Shown here: one piece after another, positions 36,819 to 46,444 of the stretch
How the letters are laid out: each line of letters begins with the position of its first letter
Position numbering within the stretch: position 1 is the first letter of the stretch
NCBI GenBank assembly: GCA_049700455.1
Contig: JBNAVJ010000003.1
Coordinates: forward strand, 62,001 to 126,000
DNA length: 64,000 nucleotides
Direction of reading: 5' to 3'
From: JBNAVJ01 sp049700455
GTDB taxonomy: Bacteria > Bacteroidota > Ignavibacteria > Tepidaquicellales > Tepidaquicellaceae
Translations under genes and position numbers: made by a program
Notes under the pieces: model-generated
The model's database searches: none
Seen by the model: the letters and a program-made list of their open reading frames with translations, nothing else
Told to the model about the DNA's origin: nothing

Positions 36819-38198
36819 ATGGCTAACATACTTGTAGTAGATGATGAATTAACATCAATTGCTATAATACGCAAAGTAGTTGAAGATTCAGGACATAAAG
36901 TTACAACTGTCTCAAATGGAAATGAAGCTCTGGAAAAACTTAAAGAGTATAAATATGATATTATGATAACCGATTTTAATATGCCTGGAATGAATGGTAT
37001 AGAACTTACGAAACAGGCTCTTGAAATTGAACCCGAGTTTATTGTTATAGTTATTACAGCATATGCTACTATCAAGATGGCTGTTGAAGCAATAAGGATT
37101 GGGGCATTTGACTATCTTACAAAACCAATCAATAAAGATGAGTTACTTCTTTCCATTTCCCGGGGCCTTGAAAGAGTTGCTTTGCTGCACGAAAATATTC
37201 TCTTGAAACAACAACTTGCTACCATTTCTCCAGAAGTTGATGAAAATTATCCTACTGTTAGCAATGAAGTTAAAATGATTATCAGTGAGGCAAAGAAAAT
37301 AGCTAAATCAGATTCAACAGTATTAATAACAGGTGATAATGGTACGGGTAAGGAAGTGCTTGCAAAACTAATTCATAAACATAGTGATAGAAGTCAGCAA
37401 CAATTTGTAGTGCTTAATTGTGCTGCAATACCTTCTCAACTTCTGGAATCTGAATTATTTGGACATGTGCGGGGTGCTTTTACAGGTGCAATTAAAGATC
37501 ACAAGGGGTATTTTGAAATTGCTGATAATGGGACTATATTTCTTGATGAAATAGGAGAAATTGACACAATGATGCAGGTTAAACTCCTGCGAGTACTTCA
37601 GGAAAAAGAATTTTCCAAAGTAGGTGATACAAGAAAACAGACAACCAACGTTCGAATTATTGCAGCAACTAATCAAGACATTCGACAGCTGATAGCAAAT
37701 GGCAAATTCAGAGAAGATTTATACTATAGGCTTAACGTTTTTGAATTTCATCTACCAAGTTTGCAGGAACGTCCAGAAGATATTGAATTTTATTTCGATA
37801 AGTTTTTAGCCGATTTTTGCAAATTACACAATAAACCGCTTCCAAAAGTTGATAAAGCCTTCAGAGATGCTTTGATATCTTATACCTGGCCTGGTAATAT
37901 CAGAGAATTAAAAAATGTTGCTGAACGTGTCTCAATATTGTGTGAGGGAAACAAAGTAACAATTGATTTGCTTCCCAATAATGTATTGAATAGGCTTACC
38001 GAAAGGAAATACTCAGAGGATTACGCTGAAAACAAGGAAGCTGTAATAAGAGAGTTTGAAATAAGTTTTATAAAAAAACATCTACGGATTCACAAGGGGA
38101 ATGTAAATGAAACTGCTAAAGCTATTAATTTTCACCCGGTGAGTTTGAGACAGAAAATTGCTAAATTAGGGATTGACCCAAGAGAGTTTAAGTATTAA
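36819..38198 (+). CDS. NtrC-family response regulator (REC-AAA-HTH)
   Basis: A 459-residue sigma-54-dependent activator. The receiver domain (1-120) has the acidic pair DDE, phospho-acceptor Asp52 in TDFNMPGMNG and Lys102 in LTKP. The AAA+ domain shows Walker A GDNGTGKE (173-180), GAFTGA (219-224) for contact with sigma-54, and Walker B FLDEIGE. The C-terminus has a Fis-type helix-turn-helix (GNVNETAKAINFHPVSLRQKIAKLGI). It probably forms the output of a phosphorelay with the HPt protein and hybrid kinase encoded just downstream. Its target promoters are unknown. Confidence 0.95.
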   Translation: MANILVVDDELTSIAIIRKVVEDSGHKVTTVSNGNEALEKLKEYKYDIMITDFNMPGMNGIELTKQALEIEPEFIVIVITAYATIKMAVEAIRIGAFDYLTKPINKDELLLSISRGLERVALLHENILLKQQLATISPEVDENYPTVSNEVKMIISEAKKIAKSDSTVLITGDNGTGKEVLAKLIHKHSDRSQQQFVVLNCAAIPSQLLESELFGHVRGAFTGAIKDHKGYFEIADNGTIFLDEIGEIDTMMQVKLLRVLQEKEFSKVGDTRKQTTNVRIIAATNQDIRQLIANGKFREDLYYRLNVFEFHLPSLQERPEDIEFYFDKFLADFCKLHNKPLPKVDKAFRDALISYTWPGNIRELKNVAERVSILCEGNKVTIDLLPNNVLNRLTERKYSEDYAENKEAVIREFEISFIKKHLRIHKGNVNETAKAINFHPVSLRQKIAKLGIDPREFKY

Positions 38199-38225
38199 GT
38201 GTTAAACAAAATAAATTAAAGAAGA

Positions 38226-39326
38226 ATGCCTATGGACTTCTTACCTTTAAAAAAAATAGATTATGTAGAATTCTATGTTGGTAATGCCAGACAGTCTGCT
38301 TTGTTTTATCAATTTGCATTAGGATTTAAATTAACTGCATATAGTGGACTTGAAACTGGCAATAAAGAGACAACTTCTTATGTCCTTGAACAAGGTAATA
38401 TTAGATTTGTGTTAACAACTCCTTTAAGTGATGAAGGCTTTATAGCTGAACATATTAAAAAGCATGGCGATGGGGTACGTGACATTGCCTTTGAAGTTGA
38501 CTCGGCTGAAAATTCTTTTATTGAAACCACCAGGCGAGGTGCCAACCCGGTAATGGAACCTACTAAATTTGAAACCCCTGATGGAACAATTATTAAATCT
38601 GCAATTAAAACGTATGGTGATACAATTCATACTTTTGTTGAGAGAAAAAATTACAACGGTGTTTTTATGCCGGGATATATTCCTGCAGCAGACAGAGCAT
38701 TAAGCGGCTACGAGAATGTGGGGCTAAAAGCAATCGATCATATTGTTGGGAACGTTGAACTTGGAAAAATGAATTATTGGGTTGATTTTTATTCAAAAGT
38801 AATGGGCTTCAATCAGCTGGTATCTTTTGATGATAGGGATATATCAACTGAATATACTGCATTGATGAGTAAAGTTATGCAAAATGGAACAGGCAAAATC
38901 AAATTTCCTATAAATGAACCGGCACGGGGTAAACGAAAATCCCAGATTGATGAATATCTTGAATTTTACAAAGGACCTGGAGTACAGCATATTGCTTTGT
39001 TAACAAATGATATTGTTCAAACTGTTAAAAAACTTCACTCAAGAGGAATTCAGTTTTTGAAAGTCCCTGCAGCATATTATCAGGAGTTACCAGCAAGAGT
39101 AGGTAAAATTGATGAGAATATAAAGGATTTGGAAGAACTGGGAATTCTTGTAGATAGAGATGAAGATGGGTATTTATTGCAGTTGTTTACTAAACCGATT
39201 GAAGATAGACCCACTCTATTTTTTGAGGTCATTCAACGAAAAGGGGCAAGAAGTTTTGGTAAAGGAAACTTTAAAGCACTTTTTGAAGCTATTGAGCGCG
39301 AACAGGCATTAAGAAATACTCTTTAA
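38226..39326 (+). CDS. hpd: 4-hydroxyphenylpyruvate dioxygenase
   Basis: A 366-residue Fe(II) enzyme that converts 4-hydroxyphenylpyruvate to homogentisate with O2, the second step of aerobic tyrosine degradation. The N-terminal half has the VOC fold (IDYVEFYVGNARQSALFYQFALGF) and the C-terminal half holds the metal ligands: His in KAIDHIVGNVE, His in GVQHIALLTND and Glu in LFFEVIQRKG. No other tyrosine-degradation gene is adjacent. It sits between regulator and HPt genes, 27 bases after the NtrC-type gene, which suggests shared control. Confidence 0.95.
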   Translation: MPMDFLPLKKIDYVEFYVGNARQSALFYQFALGFKLTAYSGLETGNKETTSYVLEQGNIRFVLTTPLSDEGFIAEHIKKHGDGVRDIAFEVDSAENSFIETTRRGANPVMEPTKFETPDGTIIKSAIKTYGDTIHTFVERKNYNGVFMPGYIPAADRALSGYENVGLKAIDHIVGNVELGKMNYWVDFYSKVMGFNQLVSFDDRDISTEYTALMSKVMQNGTGKIKFPINEPARGKRKSQIDEYLEFYKGPGVQHIALLTNDIVQTVKKLHSRGIQFLKVPAAYYQELPARVGKIDENIKDLEELGILVDRDEDGYLLQLFTKPIEDRPTLFFEVIQRKGARSFGKGNFKALFEAIEREQALRNTL

Positions 39327-39343
39327 TATATTTTTTTAGAACT

Positions 39344-39703
39344 ATGGAAGAACAAAAACCATTAATAGATTGGGACATTGTTAATGGATTGATGGAACTG
39401 GGAGAAGAAGACGGGAAATCGTTTGTAAAGGAAATTATAGATCTTTATATAAGCCAATACCCTGAACTTTTTGATGGAATGCAAAGAGGTTATCAACAAG
39501 CCCAGGCGAAAGAAATGACCTTAAATGCCCATTCCCTAAAAGGGGCAAGCTTAAATATTGGTGCCTTACAACTGGCAGAAATCTGTCGTGAAATTGAGAT
39601 GAGGGGAAGAAACAATGATTTTTCCGGGGTAGATAGTCTGATTGAAGAAGTTGAAAATGTTTACAATCTTACCATAGAGGAATTTAAAAAATTTCTAACT
39701 TAA
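39344..39703 (+). CDS. Stand-alone HPt phosphotransfer protein
   Basis: A 119-residue four-helix phosphotransfer protein. The motif NAHSLKGASLNIGA carries the phosphorylatable histidine at residue 63, followed by LAEICREIEMRG, typical of HPt domains. It lies 17 bases after hpd and upstream of a hybrid kinase. Its sequence closely resembles the last 65 residues of that kinase, where the histidine is replaced, so this protein probably supplies the working HPt step between that kinase and the NtrC-type regulator. Confidence 0.92.
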   Translation: MEEQKPLIDWDIVNGLMELGEEDGKSFVKEIIDLYISQYPELFDGMQRGYQQAQAKEMTLNAHSLKGASLNIGALQLAEICREIEMRGRNNDFSGVDSLIEEVENVYNLTIEEFKKFLT

Positions 39704-39858
39704 AACTGGCATAATTTTTGCTGTCTTTAAGAAGCAGGGGAAAAGAAAATATTGCAAAGTTTATGTAAAAATTGCTATTTTTAAATAGCAGAATTAGGTT
39801 TATGTCTTCAGGATATAGTTTATAAATCTCTGAAGATAGTTTAATAACTATATTTAGT

Positions 39859-42639
39859 ATGTATAATAGAACACTTAAAGATCAGATAACAAATTTTCTT
39901 TCCCTTAGTGAAGAGGAATTGCAGGATGCTATAAATTTTTTAGGGCAGATTGATAAAATTGTAAAGTTTCCTCCAGCAGCAGAGCAACTTGTTAGAAATC
40001 TCAAGATGTTATTTGAAATTGTAGATCAGACCTATGAAAATTTTGAAGCTGAGTTATCTAATAACCTTAAAAATATAAGACTTTTAGCCGCTGATTTAAA
40101 GAAATCCAATGACCTTCTCTATAATGAAACCAAAAAGCATAAATACCTTCTTTTTACCCTCAAAGAAGTAGCACGCCAGATAAAGCGAAAAACCAGTTAT
40201 GAAACTGTTAACGTTGATGATTTAACCCTTGATCAGATTTTAGACCTCATTTCGAGAATTTCTGATGAGTTTTATAACACCCAAAACAATATGCTCATCA
40301 AAGACAGTAATTTCCAGTATTTTGCGGCAGGTTTTCCAAATATCATATTTCAGACAGATAAAGTTGGTAAATTTGTTTTTCTTAACGATGCTTGGGAAAA
40401 AATAACTGGATTTACTGTGGAGAATACCATAGGAAAAATGTATAAAAATTTTATTTATGAAGAAGATATATCTACAGACGAAAATTATTACCAAAGACTG
40501 GTATCAAGAGAAGCAGATTATAATAATTATGAAATTCGTATAAAAACAATCTCTGATGAGATAAAGTGGGTTGAAATTTTTTCCAGATTGTATCTAAATG
40601 ATGAAGGTGAACTGCTCGGTATGTATGGAATGATGATGGATATTTCGAGTAGAAAACATGCTGAAGAAGAATTAATCAAGACGAAAGAAATTGTTGAAGA
40701 AGCTTCGCGGGCAAAATCGGAGTTTCTTGCTGTAATGAGCCACGAAATTCGTACCCCGATGAATGGTGTGCTTGGTATGACAGGATTACTGCTTGAAACT
40801 AATCTTACTCCTGAACAGCGAGAATACGTTGAAACGATTAGAGTTAGTGGAGACACGTTACTGACAATAATTAATGACATACTTGATTTCTCCAAGATAG
40901 AATCAGGTAAAATGGAACTTGAAGAAACACCTTTTGAACTTAAAGACTGTGTTGAAGATACGCTCCAACTACTTGCACCTGAAGCAATAAAAAAGAGACT
41001 TGATTTACTTCATTTAATTGAACCTGATGTTCCCGATTATATTCTTGGTGATGTTACAAGATTAAGGCAGATACTTTATAACCTTGTTAGCAATGCTATT
41101 AAATTTACCGAGCAAGGGGAGGTTTTTGTTTCTGTGAAACTAAAGGAAAAAAAAGATGATGATATAGTACTTGAATTTGCCGTTAAAGATACCGGAATTG
41201 GTATTCCGAAGGATAAACATGCAACTATTTTTCAACACTTTTCACAGGTGGATTCTTCTACAACACGAAAATATGGTGGGACAGGACTTGGTCTTGCTAT
41301 TTGCAAAAGGCTTGTAAACTTGATGAAAGGAGAAATCTGGGTGGAAAGTGAAATTGGGGTGGGCTCGACCTTCTTTTTCACAATTAAGTCCAAGATTCCC
41401 AAAGTTCAATTACCTAAGGTTATTGTAAAATCTTCTCAACAGGTTTTAGCAAACAAACGTATTCTTCTTGTAGATGATAATAAAACAAATCTTCATATAC
41501 TTGCCTTGCAGTGTAAGAACTGGGGATTGCTGCCTCGCTCAACCACAAATCCTCGAGAAGCTCTTGACTGGATTAAGAATGGGGACCCATTTGACATTGT
41601 TATTGTGGATATGTTGATGCCAGAAATGGATGGGGTTGAACTGACAAAATCGATTCGACAATATCAAAATAAATATCAGCTTCCTGTTATAATGCTTAGT
41701 TCAGCGGGAATTGATGATAAAGATAAAGAAGCCTATGAAATGCTATTCAATGCTTATGCTGCAAAGCCCATTAGACAATCTCAGCTCTTTGAAATGATGG
41801 TTTCCATATTTGATGAGTTATCAAACTTACAGCAGGTTAAAACCACGCCAAAGCAAATCGAACCATCTGTTAAGGAAGATAAATTAGTATTCAACTATCC
41901 TGTTAAAATCCTGGTTGCAGAAGATAATGCCATTAACCAGAAATTGATTGTCAAAATCTTAAATCAACTTGGTTATCGTTCTGATGTTGCAAACAATGGT
42001 CTTGAGGTCATTGAGCATCTCAACAAACAGCGATATGATATAATTTTTATGGATGTTCAGATGCCAGAAATGGACGGATTTGAAACCACAAAGTATATTC
42101 TCCAATATTGGAAAGATACCGAAAGACCTGTAATAGTTGCGATGACAGCCAATGTTATGCAAGGGGATAAAGAACGCTGTATAAATGCCGGTATGGACGA
42201 TTACATCTCTAAGCCAATTATCAGTCAGGATATAAGGAATATTATTGTTAAATGGTATGAGAGGATAAAAGAAAGAAATCTTGGACCAAAACGAAAAATC
42301 AAGGCAGCTGTAATGCTTGAATCCGATGTAGTTTATGGATTGAAAGAACTTGATACTTCAGAAAACTTTAAGCAAGTAATTGATCTTTATCTTGATATTG
42401 CCCCTCAATTAATCAAAGAAATTAAAAATGCCACTTCCAGAAATGATTTTGTAAGTCTGAAAAAAGCAGCACAAAATCTTAGACGAGCAAGCTTAAACAT
42501 AGGTGCAAAACGCCTTGCTGAAATATGTTTAAGACTTGAGAATCTTAATGGCTCAAAGCCAACTGCTGAAGTTGAGGCTCTTGTAAAACGACTTCAAGAT
42601 ATTTATAATCTTACCTACGAGGAACTGAAAAATATATAG
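39859..42639 (+). CDS. Hybrid histidine kinase with two receivers and a degenerate HPt domain
   Basis: A 926-residue cytoplasmic kinase. In order: an N-terminal helical region with coiled coil (1-140), a PAS domain with PAC (about 150-275), HisKA (MSHEIRTPMNGVLGM, His295), HATPase (LYNLVSNAIKFTEQG, GGTGLGLAICKRL), receiver 1 (Asp584 in VDMLMPEMDG), receiver 2 (Asp732 in MDVQMPEMDG, ISKPI) and a C-terminal HPt-like module. In that module the histidine position holds glutamine (AQNLRRASLNIGA, Gln872), so it cannot accept phosphate. The HPt gene just upstream is its intact homologue. Confidence 0.94.
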   Translation: MYNRTLKDQITNFLSLSEEELQDAINFLGQIDKIVKFPPAAEQLVRNLKMLFEIVDQTYENFEAELSNNLKNIRLLAADLKKSNDLLYNETKKHKYLLFTLKEVARQIKRKTSYETVNVDDLTLDQILDLISRISDEFYNTQNNMLIKDSNFQYFAAGFPNIIFQTDKVGKFVFLNDAWEKITGFTVENTIGKMYKNFIYEEDISTDENYYQRLVSREADYNNYEIRIKTISDEIKWVEIFSRLYLNDEGELLGMYGMMMDISSRKHAEEELIKTKEIVEEASRAKSEFLAVMSHEIRTPMNGVLGMTGLLLETNLTPEQREYVETIRVSGDTLLTIINDILDFSKIESGKMELEETPFELKDCVEDTLQLLAPEAIKKRLDLLHLIEPDVPDYILGDVTRLRQILYNLVSNAIKFTEQGEVFVSVKLKEKKDDDIVLEFAVKDTGIGIPKDKHATIFQHFSQVDSSTTRKYGGTGLGLAICKRLVNLMKGEIWVESEIGVGSTFFFTIKSKIPKVQLPKVIVKSSQQVLANKRILLVDDNKTNLHILALQCKNWGLLPRSTTNPREALDWIKNGDPFDIVIVDMLMPEMDGVELTKSIRQYQNKYQLPVIMLSSAGIDDKDKEAYEMLFNAYAAKPIRQSQLFEMMVSIFDELSNLQQVKTTPKQIEPSVKEDKLVFNYPVKILVAEDNAINQKLIVKILNQLGYRSDVANNGLEVIEHLNKQRYDIIFMDVQMPEMDGFETTKYILQYWKDTERPVIVAMTANVMQGDKERCINAGMDDYISKPIISQDIRNIIVKWYERIKERNLGPKRKIKAAVMLESDVVYGLKELDTSENFKQVIDLYLDIAPQLIKEIKNATSRNDFVSLKKAAQNLRRASLNIGAKRLAEICLRLENLNGSKPTAEVEALVKRLQDIYNLTYEELKNI

Positions 42640-42778
42640 TCTTTCACTCCGAAAGTAGAAGCAACTCTGACAATAGAGCAAAGGTTAATACCGTTTCTTC
42701 AAACTTCATATAACCCTTATTTATTCTATTTAATAAAAGATATTTTTTTTGTAAATTAATTAGTTTAAAAATTTTTTG

Positions 42779-44581
42779 ATGGGATATAAGATTAGAACAC
42801 ATACTTGTGGTGAACTGAGAGAAAAAGATGCAGGAACTATTGTAACCCTCAATGGCTGGGTAAACAAAAAGAGGGATCTTGGAGGTATATTGTTTATTGA
42901 CATAAGAGACAGATATGGAATCACTCAAATACGCGTTAAACCAGATTCACCAGTTTATCCCATAGCAGAAAAACTTGGTCTTGAATATGTTATATCTGTT
43001 AGTGGCAAAGTAGTCATACGAGAAAATAAGAACAAGAATCTACCAACAGGTGATATTGAAATTGATGTAAACAACCTTCAGATTCTCAATGAATCAAAAA
43101 TAACTCCATTTGTTGTTGAAGATGATATTAAAGCTTCAGAAGAACTAAGACTTCAATATCGCTATCTTGACCTGAGACGTAAACCAATGACAGAAAATCT
43201 GTTGGTTAGAAACCAGGTATATCAAATAGTCCATAACTTTTATAATTCGAGGAATTTTATTGAAGTGGAAACTCCCATATTGATGAAATCAACCCCGGAG
43301 GGAGCAAGAGATTATCTGGTACCATCGAGGATTCACAAAGGGAAATTTTACGCTCTACCTCAATCTCCTCAAACTTACAAACAACTTTTGATGGTTGCGG
43401 GGCTTGATAAATACGTTCAGATTTGCAAGTGTTTTAGAGATGAAGACCTTCGCTCAGATAGACAACCAGAATTTACTCAAATTGATGTGGAAATGAGCTT
43501 TGTAAATCAGGAGATGATATTCAGTATATCAGAAGAACTATTTCAAAAAATATGGAAAGAAGTGTTAAATGTTGATTTGAAAATTCCTTTTGATAGAATC
43601 ACTTATGATGAAGCAATTGCTACCTATGGAATAGATAAGCCCGATTTCAGATTAAAAGATGTGATGAAGATAATTGATTTGAGTCATCTACTTGCTGCAA
43701 ACCAAAGTACCTTTTTCAATTTAAAAGAGAAAAAGAACTGTGTAGTCGCAGGATTCAAGGTGAATCGTGTAATTAATAATAAAGACATTTCCATTACCAG
43801 GAAAATAATAGATAGTTTTTCTGATTTTGCTAAATCAAAAGGATATTCAGGATTAGGTTATCTCAAACTTAACGAAAAAGGGGAATTGCAATCTCCGCTG
43901 CTTAAATTCCTTTCAGAAAGGGAAATTGAGGGACTGAGCAAACAAATTAATATGGAAGAGGGGGAAACGTTTTTCTTGCTCGTAGGTGAAAAGCTTAAGA
44001 CTTATCAGATACTGGGCGAACTGCGACTCAATATAGCAGAACATTTTTCTCTCTTATCAGATAAAGAATACAGGTTCGTATGGGTAACTGATTTTCCACT
44101 TTTCAAGTATAATGAAGAGGAGAAGAAGTTTGAAGGTGAACACCATATCTTTACAATGCCAAAAGATGACCACCTGCATTTACTTGATTCAAAGGACAGG
44201 GAATCTATTGAGAGCATTCGAGCTAATTGTTATGACCTTGTATTGAATGGCAGTGAAATAGGTAGCGGTAGTCTTAGAATCTACAACAGTGAAATCCAGC
44301 AAAAGGTATTTAATATCGTTGGTTTGTCAGAAGAAGAATCCAGAGAAAAATTCGGATTTATGTTGGAAGCCTTTAAATATGGGGCACCTCCACATGGAGG
44401 TATTGCTTTTGGTTATGATAGAATAATTGCAATTCTTAGAGGATTGAAATCTATTAGAGATGTTATTGCATTCCCAAAAACCGTAAGTGCTGTCTCATTG
44501 ATGGATAACTGTCCCAGCTATGTAACCAAACAACAACTTGACGAGTTGCATTTACAAATAAAGAATTCAAATAATAATTAA
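42779..44581 (+). CDS. aspS: Aspartyl-tRNA synthetase
   Basis: A 600-residue class II synthetase that charges tRNA-Asp (possibly also tRNA-Asn in non-discriminating forms; not decidable here). The OB-fold anticodon domain comes first (TVTLNGWVNKKRDLGGILFIDIRDRYG), then motif 2-type FRDEDLRSDRQPEFTQIDVEMS and motif 3 GGIAFGYDRIIAILRG. The bacterial GAD insertion domain is present between about 290 and 420. The ATG at 42779 follows an in-frame TTG (42776) that is not needed. It ends 14 bases before ahcY. Confidence 0.97.
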   Translation: MGYKIRTHTCGELREKDAGTIVTLNGWVNKKRDLGGILFIDIRDRYGITQIRVKPDSPVYPIAEKLGLEYVISVSGKVVIRENKNKNLPTGDIEIDVNNLQILNESKITPFVVEDDIKASEELRLQYRYLDLRRKPMTENLLVRNQVYQIVHNFYNSRNFIEVETPILMKSTPEGARDYLVPSRIHKGKFYALPQSPQTYKQLLMVAGLDKYVQICKCFRDEDLRSDRQPEFTQIDVEMSFVNQEMIFSISEELFQKIWKEVLNVDLKIPFDRITYDEAIATYGIDKPDFRLKDVMKIIDLSHLLAANQSTFFNLKEKKNCVVAGFKVNRVINNKDISITRKIIDSFSDFAKSKGYSGLGYLKLNEKGELQSPLLKFLSEREIEGLSKQINMEEGETFFLLVGEKLKTYQILGELRLNIAEHFSLLSDKEYRFVWVTDFPLFKYNEEEKKFEGEHHIFTMPKDDHLHLLDSKDRESIESIRANCYDLVLNGSEIGSGSLRIYNSEIQQKVFNIVGLSEEESREKFGFMLEAFKYGAPPHGGIAFGYDRIIAILRGLKSIRDVIAFPKTVSAVSLMDNCPSYVTKQQLDELHLQIKNSNNN

Positions 44582-44595
44582 ACAGGAGAATAAAA

Positions 44596-45867
44596 TTGTC
44601 AAGATTAAAATTTAAAGTAAAAGATTTGAAGTTAGCACCTCAAGGCAAAATGAAGATTGAGTGGGCAGAATCACGTATGCCTGTACTTTCAGCCTTGCGT
44701 GAAAAGTACAAAAAGACCAAGCCATTTAAAGGATTTCGCATAGCAGGTTGTCTTCATGTAACAAAGGAAACGGCTGTACTGATAAAAACCTTTGTTGATG
44801 CTGGGGCTGAAGTTTCCTGGAGTGGTTGCAATCCGCTTTCTACTCAAGATGATGTTGCAGCAGCACTTGCAACAGAGGGAATTTCAATATATGCATGGAA
44901 CGGAATGAACACAGAAGAATTTTACTGGTGTATAGAAAGAACACTTGATTTCAAGCCTCAGCTTACGCTTGATGATGGTGCTGATCTTATTTTTACTGTA
45001 CATAAAAAACATCCTGAATTAATTTCTGATATGATTGGTGGTACAGAAGAAACCACAACAGGTGTTCATAGACTGCGTAAGATGGCGGAAAAAAATGCTC
45101 TAAAATATCCCGTATTTGCCGTTAATGATATGATAACAAAATGGGATTTTGATAATGTCTATGGAACGGGACAATCTACGATTGATGGTATTTTGAGAGC
45201 AACCTCTGTTCTGATAGCGGGAAAGAATTTTGTTGTTGCCGGTTATGGTCATTGTGGTAGTGGTGTTGCAAATAGGGCAAACGGACTGGGTGCTAACGTG
45301 ATTGTAACTGAAGTTAAACCTACAGCAGCATTGAAAGCAACTCTTGAAGGACATAAAGTGATGAAAATGGATGAAGCAGCAAAGATAGGAGATATATTCG
45401 TTACAGCAACCGGAGTGAAAGGTGTAATTGTTGGCAGACATTTTCTTTCCATGAAAGATGGGGCAATCGTTTGTAATACAGGACACTATGATTGTGAACT
45501 AAATCTTGTTGAGCTTGAAAAAATTACCAAAAAGAAAAGAACCATAAGACCTAATTGCGAAGAATATACTTTGAAAAACGGAAAAAGAATTTTTGTACTT
45601 GCAAAAGGGAGACTGGTTAATCTTTCAGCTGCTGAAGGGCATCCATCTGAAGTAATGGATATGAGCTTTGCAAATCAATTTAATGCACAGTTAGCATTGG
45701 TAACAGCGTATAAGAATGGTAAGAAATACCCAATTGGAGTACATAAATTACCTGAAGAGATGGACCAGGAGATTGCCAGACTTAAGCTTGAGACAATGAA
45801 CATCAAAATAGATAAGCTGACAAAAGAACAAATTAAATATATTGATGATTATTCTGAAGGTACTTAA
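44596..45867 (+). CDS. ahcY: S-adenosylhomocysteine hydrolase
   Basis: A 423-residue NAD-dependent enzyme that splits S-adenosylhomocysteine to adenosine and homocysteine. It has AGCLHVTKETAVLIKTF, GCNPLSTQDDVAAAL, the catalytic NDMITKWDFDN region and the NAD-binding GYGHCGSGVANRANGLGA. It is of the short form found in archaea and some thermophilic bacteria. The start is a TTG at 44596 with a good AGGAG eight bases upstream; the N-terminus SRLKFKVKDLKLAPQGKMKIEWAE fits the family and no nearby ATG does. Confidence 0.95.
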   Translation: MSRLKFKVKDLKLAPQGKMKIEWAESRMPVLSALREKYKKTKPFKGFRIAGCLHVTKETAVLIKTFVDAGAEVSWSGCNPLSTQDDVAAALATEGISIYAWNGMNTEEFYWCIERTLDFKPQLTLDDGADLIFTVHKKHPELISDMIGGTEETTTGVHRLRKMAEKNALKYPVFAVNDMITKWDFDNVYGTGQSTIDGILRATSVLIAGKNFVVAGYGHCGSGVANRANGLGANVIVTEVKPTAALKATLEGHKVMKMDEAAKIGDIFVTATGVKGVIVGRHFLSMKDGAIVCNTGHYDCELNLVELEKITKKKRTIRPNCEEYTLKNGKRIFVLAKGRLVNLSAAEGHPSEVMDMSFANQFNAQLALVTAYKNGKKYPIGVHKLPEEMDQEIARLKLETMNIKIDKLTKEQIKYIDDYSEGT

Positions 45868-45926
45868 TTTTATATTATTGTTAAGGAACTATTATTTAAT
45901 AAAAGATATTATTAAATTTATATAAA

Positions 45927-45998
45927 GCTAGTGTAGCTCAGTGGTAGAGCAGCTGATTCGTAATCAGCAGGTCGGGGGTTCAAATCCCCCCGCTAGCT
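45927..45998 (+). tRNA. tRNA-Thr (anticodon CGT)
   Basis: A full cloverleaf: acceptor GCTAGTG/CGCTAGC, D-arm GCTCAGTGGTAGAGC, anticodon stem GCTGA/TCAGC with loop TTCGTAA (anticodon CGT at 45959-45961), and T-arm GGGGGTTCAAATCCCCC. It reads the threonine codon ACG. The CCA end is not encoded. Confidence 0.96.
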
Positions 45999-46009
45999 CA
46001 AAAGTTTAA

Positions 46010-46441
46010 GTGGAAAACAGAACTCAAATATTTTTGCTTAAAAAAGAGAACCTCAACCTTATAGAAAAGTTCTTTGGCTCTGCTTTTGAGGAAGGTGAAC
46101 TTTCTGTCTCGGTAAAAATACGCAATAATAAGACAAATTCATTTATTTCTCTCGATATCCATTTCGATGAAAATGATTCGCTTGTTTCTGTTTATACTGA
46201 AGTATCCCATTTACAATTGCAGCTTTGCAAAGGGTTTTTTATAAGTGATGTTCTTGAAGAAATTACGTTTTTTTCAGAAGACGAAAATACTATTTCAGCA
46301 TTGATAGTTTCCAGACAGGGGGATTGTTCATTATATTCAAATGTAGAAAAGAAACTGTTGAAAGAAGATTTATTGAAGCTTAATGCTGAAAAACTACTTT
46401 CTGTGGCAGCTTTATCATTACTTGAAAGTTTATCAGAATGA
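46010..46441 (+). CDS. Hypothetical protein upstream of ybeY
   Basis: A 143-residue protein starting at GTG 46010, 11 bases after the tRNA. I do not recognise a family. It is acidic (pI appears low), with alternating strands (FLLKKENLNLIEKFFGSAF, LSVSVKIRNN, FISLDIHFDEN) and C-terminal helices (LLKEDLLKLNAEKLLSVAALSLLESLSE). No signal peptide, membrane helix or metal motif is visible. Its stop lies three bases before the ybeY start, so they are likely co-translated. Confidence 0.65.
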   Translation: MENRTQIFLLKKENLNLIEKFFGSAFEEGELSVSVKIRNNKTNSFISLDIHFDENDSLVSVYTEVSHLQLQLCKGFFISDVLEEITFFSEDENTISALIVSRQGDCSLYSNVEKKLLKEDLLKLNAEKLLSVAALSLLESLSE

Positions 46442-46444
46442 AAA

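Noticed and set aside
45100..45486. 128-codon minus-strand frame inside ahcY
   Set aside because: Antisense shadow rich in Cys, Ser and Tyr; the plus frame is clearly conserved.
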